64,000 nt of DNA from contig JAOTOL010001392.1 in the NCBI GenBank assembly GCA_034440575.1, forward strand, positions 782,001 to 846,000, given 5' to 3'. Made by a program: the position numbers and the translations under genes. The notes beneath the pieces are model-generated. The model did not search any database. It was not told where the DNA came from and worked only from the letters and a program-made list of their open reading frames with translations. The first letter of the stretch is position 1. Each line of letters opens with the position of its first letter. This document shows positions 62,885 through 64,000 of the stretch, piece by piece. Source of the DNA: Imbricaverruca yamaguchii (taxonomy: Eukaryota; Arthropoda; Thecostraca; Neoverrucidae).

Positions 62885-63713
62885 CTGCCCGCATGGTATC
62901 TACTGCCACCTGCGCCACCTGTCGCCCGTCGCGGCCGAAGACGCGGGTATTGGCCGTGACGCGGGTGTTGGCCGTGACGCGGGTGTTGGCCGTGACGCGG
63001 GTGTCGGCCGTGACGCGGGTGTTGGGCGTGACGCGGGTGTTGGCCGTGACGCCGGTGTTGGCCGTGACACGGGTGTCGGCCGTGACGCGGGTGTTGGCCG
63101 TGACGCGGGTGTTGGCCGTGACGCGGGTGTTGGCCGTGACGCGGGTGTTGGCCGTGACGCGAGTGTTGGCCGTGACGCGGGTGTTGGCCGTGACGCGGGT
63201 GTTGGCCGTGACGCGGGTGTTGGCCGTGACGCGGGTGTTGGCCGTGACGCGGGTGTTGGCCGTGACGCGGGTGTTGGCCGTGACGCGGGTGTTGGCCGTG
63301 ACGCGAGAGTTGGCCGTGACGCGGGTGTTGGCCGTGACGCGGGTGTTGGCCGTGACGCGGGTGTTGGCCGTGACGCGAGTGTTGGCCGTGACGCGGGTGT
63401 TGGCCGTGACGCGAGAGTTGGCCGTGACGCGAGTGTTGGCCGTGACGCGGGTGTTGGCCGTGACGCGGGTGTTGGCCGTGACGCGGGTGTTGGCCGTGAC
63501 GCGGGTACTGGCCGTGACGCGAGTGTTGGCCGTGACGCGAGTGTTGGCCGTGACGCGGGTGTTGGCCGTGACGCGAGAGTTGGCCGTGACGCGAGTGTTG
63601 GCCGTGACGCGAGTGTTGGCCGTGACGCGGGTGTTGGCCGTGACGCGGGTGTTGGCCGTGACGCGGGTCACCAGCGCCACGGTCCAGCCCGGGCGGCGTG
63701 GGACGCGGGCGTG
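62885..63713 (-). CDS. Possible exon of an unrecognised gene with an expanded NTRVTA repeat
   Basis: On the minus strand, the acceptor-like GCCTCTGCTTAG ends at 63714 and an open frame follows: RRPGWTVALVTRVTANTRV, then about 40 NTRVTA repeats, then RVFGRDGRQVAQVAVDTMRA and a donor-like GGGCAG|GTTACA. The unique parts on both sides of the repeat are in one frame and look beta-strand-like. I do not recognise the family. Alternative donors (CGACAG|GTGGCG, GCGCAG|GTGGCA) lie just upstream. Coding status is uncertain because the repeat has no stop in several frames. Confidence 0.35.
62938..63667. repeat. 18-bp minisatellite array, about 40 copies
   Basis: Near-perfect copies of GGCCGTGACGCGGGTGTT; variants GAGTGTT and GAGAGTT. 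A period of 18 keeps six codons per unit in frame. Confidence 0.97.
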
Positions 63714-64000
63714 CTAAGCAGAGGCGCTCAGGCTGAGGTTGGCGCCAGCCAGGCGGACGACCTCGCGCACCCCTCGCACGCTGACACACCGAGAAGTACC
63801 CCCACGGCACCCACAGGCGCTGACATCCCGTCACCTCAACTGCGGCCACGCCGGCAGTCTCCGTCCCTGCTCATACCCTCGAGGCCCGGTGGCAACGAAG
63901 GCCACCGGCCTACTTGAAGTACTATAGGACAGAGTCTATAGGACCCATCTACCTACTCCCGTATGACGGTCCTATGGTCCTTGGTCCCATATAGTCCTTG
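63714..64000. other. Window end, nothing recognised
   Basis: GC-rich then simple CTATAGGAC-type words at 63920-63990. If the exon at 62885-63713 is real, this is its upstream intron. Confidence 0.45.

Noticed and set aside
62766..63917. Plus-strand frames with VGRDAG or VTRVLA repeats
   Set aside because: Other-strand or other-frame readings of the 18-bp array. The minus-strand frame is preferred only because its unique flanks and splice-like borders agree in frame.

Overview
This is an arthropod-like nuclear genome segment, perhaps crustacean (my inference). Protein-coding sequence is split into short exons with GT..AG introns, coding exons are GC-rich against AT-rich introns, the arthropod pentamer TTAGG occurs in short interspersed pairs (24723, 26988, 22933), and the window is full of LINE, SINE, TIR-element and minisatellite sequence. 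No bacterial or organellar gene organisation is present. Most long open frames are repeat artefacts; the real coding sequence is about 4 kb.

Three genes can be assembled exon by exon. (1) A GT31 beta-1,3-galactosyltransferase-like gene on the minus strand (23430 down to 19955; three exons, 358 aa, type II membrane anchor plus DDD motif). (2) BOLA1-like, plus strand, 26461-29142 (four exons, 107 aa), a predicted Fe-S cluster biogenesis factor. (3) An AGGF1-like gene, plus strand, 29427-56537 (seven exons, about 782 aa), with coiled coil, OCRE, FHA and G-patch domains in the order known for AGGF1. BOLA1 and AGGF1 lie head to tail with only 284 bp between stop and start. A possible minus-strand exon of an unrecognised gene is at 62885-63713.

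Layout: 1-5467 intergenic with a candidate MITE and small repeats; 5468-9420 a complete 3.9-kb TIR element with 8-bp target duplications; 9421-12869 intergenic with (TA)n tracts and a second, 736-bp TIR element carrying the same protein domain; 12870-15300 a minus-strand CR1/L2-type LINE; 15300-19954 intergenic; 19955-29142 GT31 and BOLA1; 29427-56537 AGGF1, whose introns hold SINEs, an I-type LINE and about 10 kb of tandem arrays; 56538-64000 tandem arrays, a 177-bp satellite and the possible final exon.

The most unusual signal is the placement of the tandem repeats. In AGGF1 the arrays are not scattered in introns but abut or include splice sites: the exon 5 donor is copied about 25 times, the exon 4 donor three times (with two more copies 2 kb away), the exon 6 acceptor twice, and the acceptors of exons 4 and 5 are the last part of 4.3-kb and 1.9-kb arrays. 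The same pattern is seen at the GT31 exon 2 acceptor and at the putative exon near 63 kb. The second notable item is the pair of different TIR elements that carry the same uncharacterised protein C-terminus.
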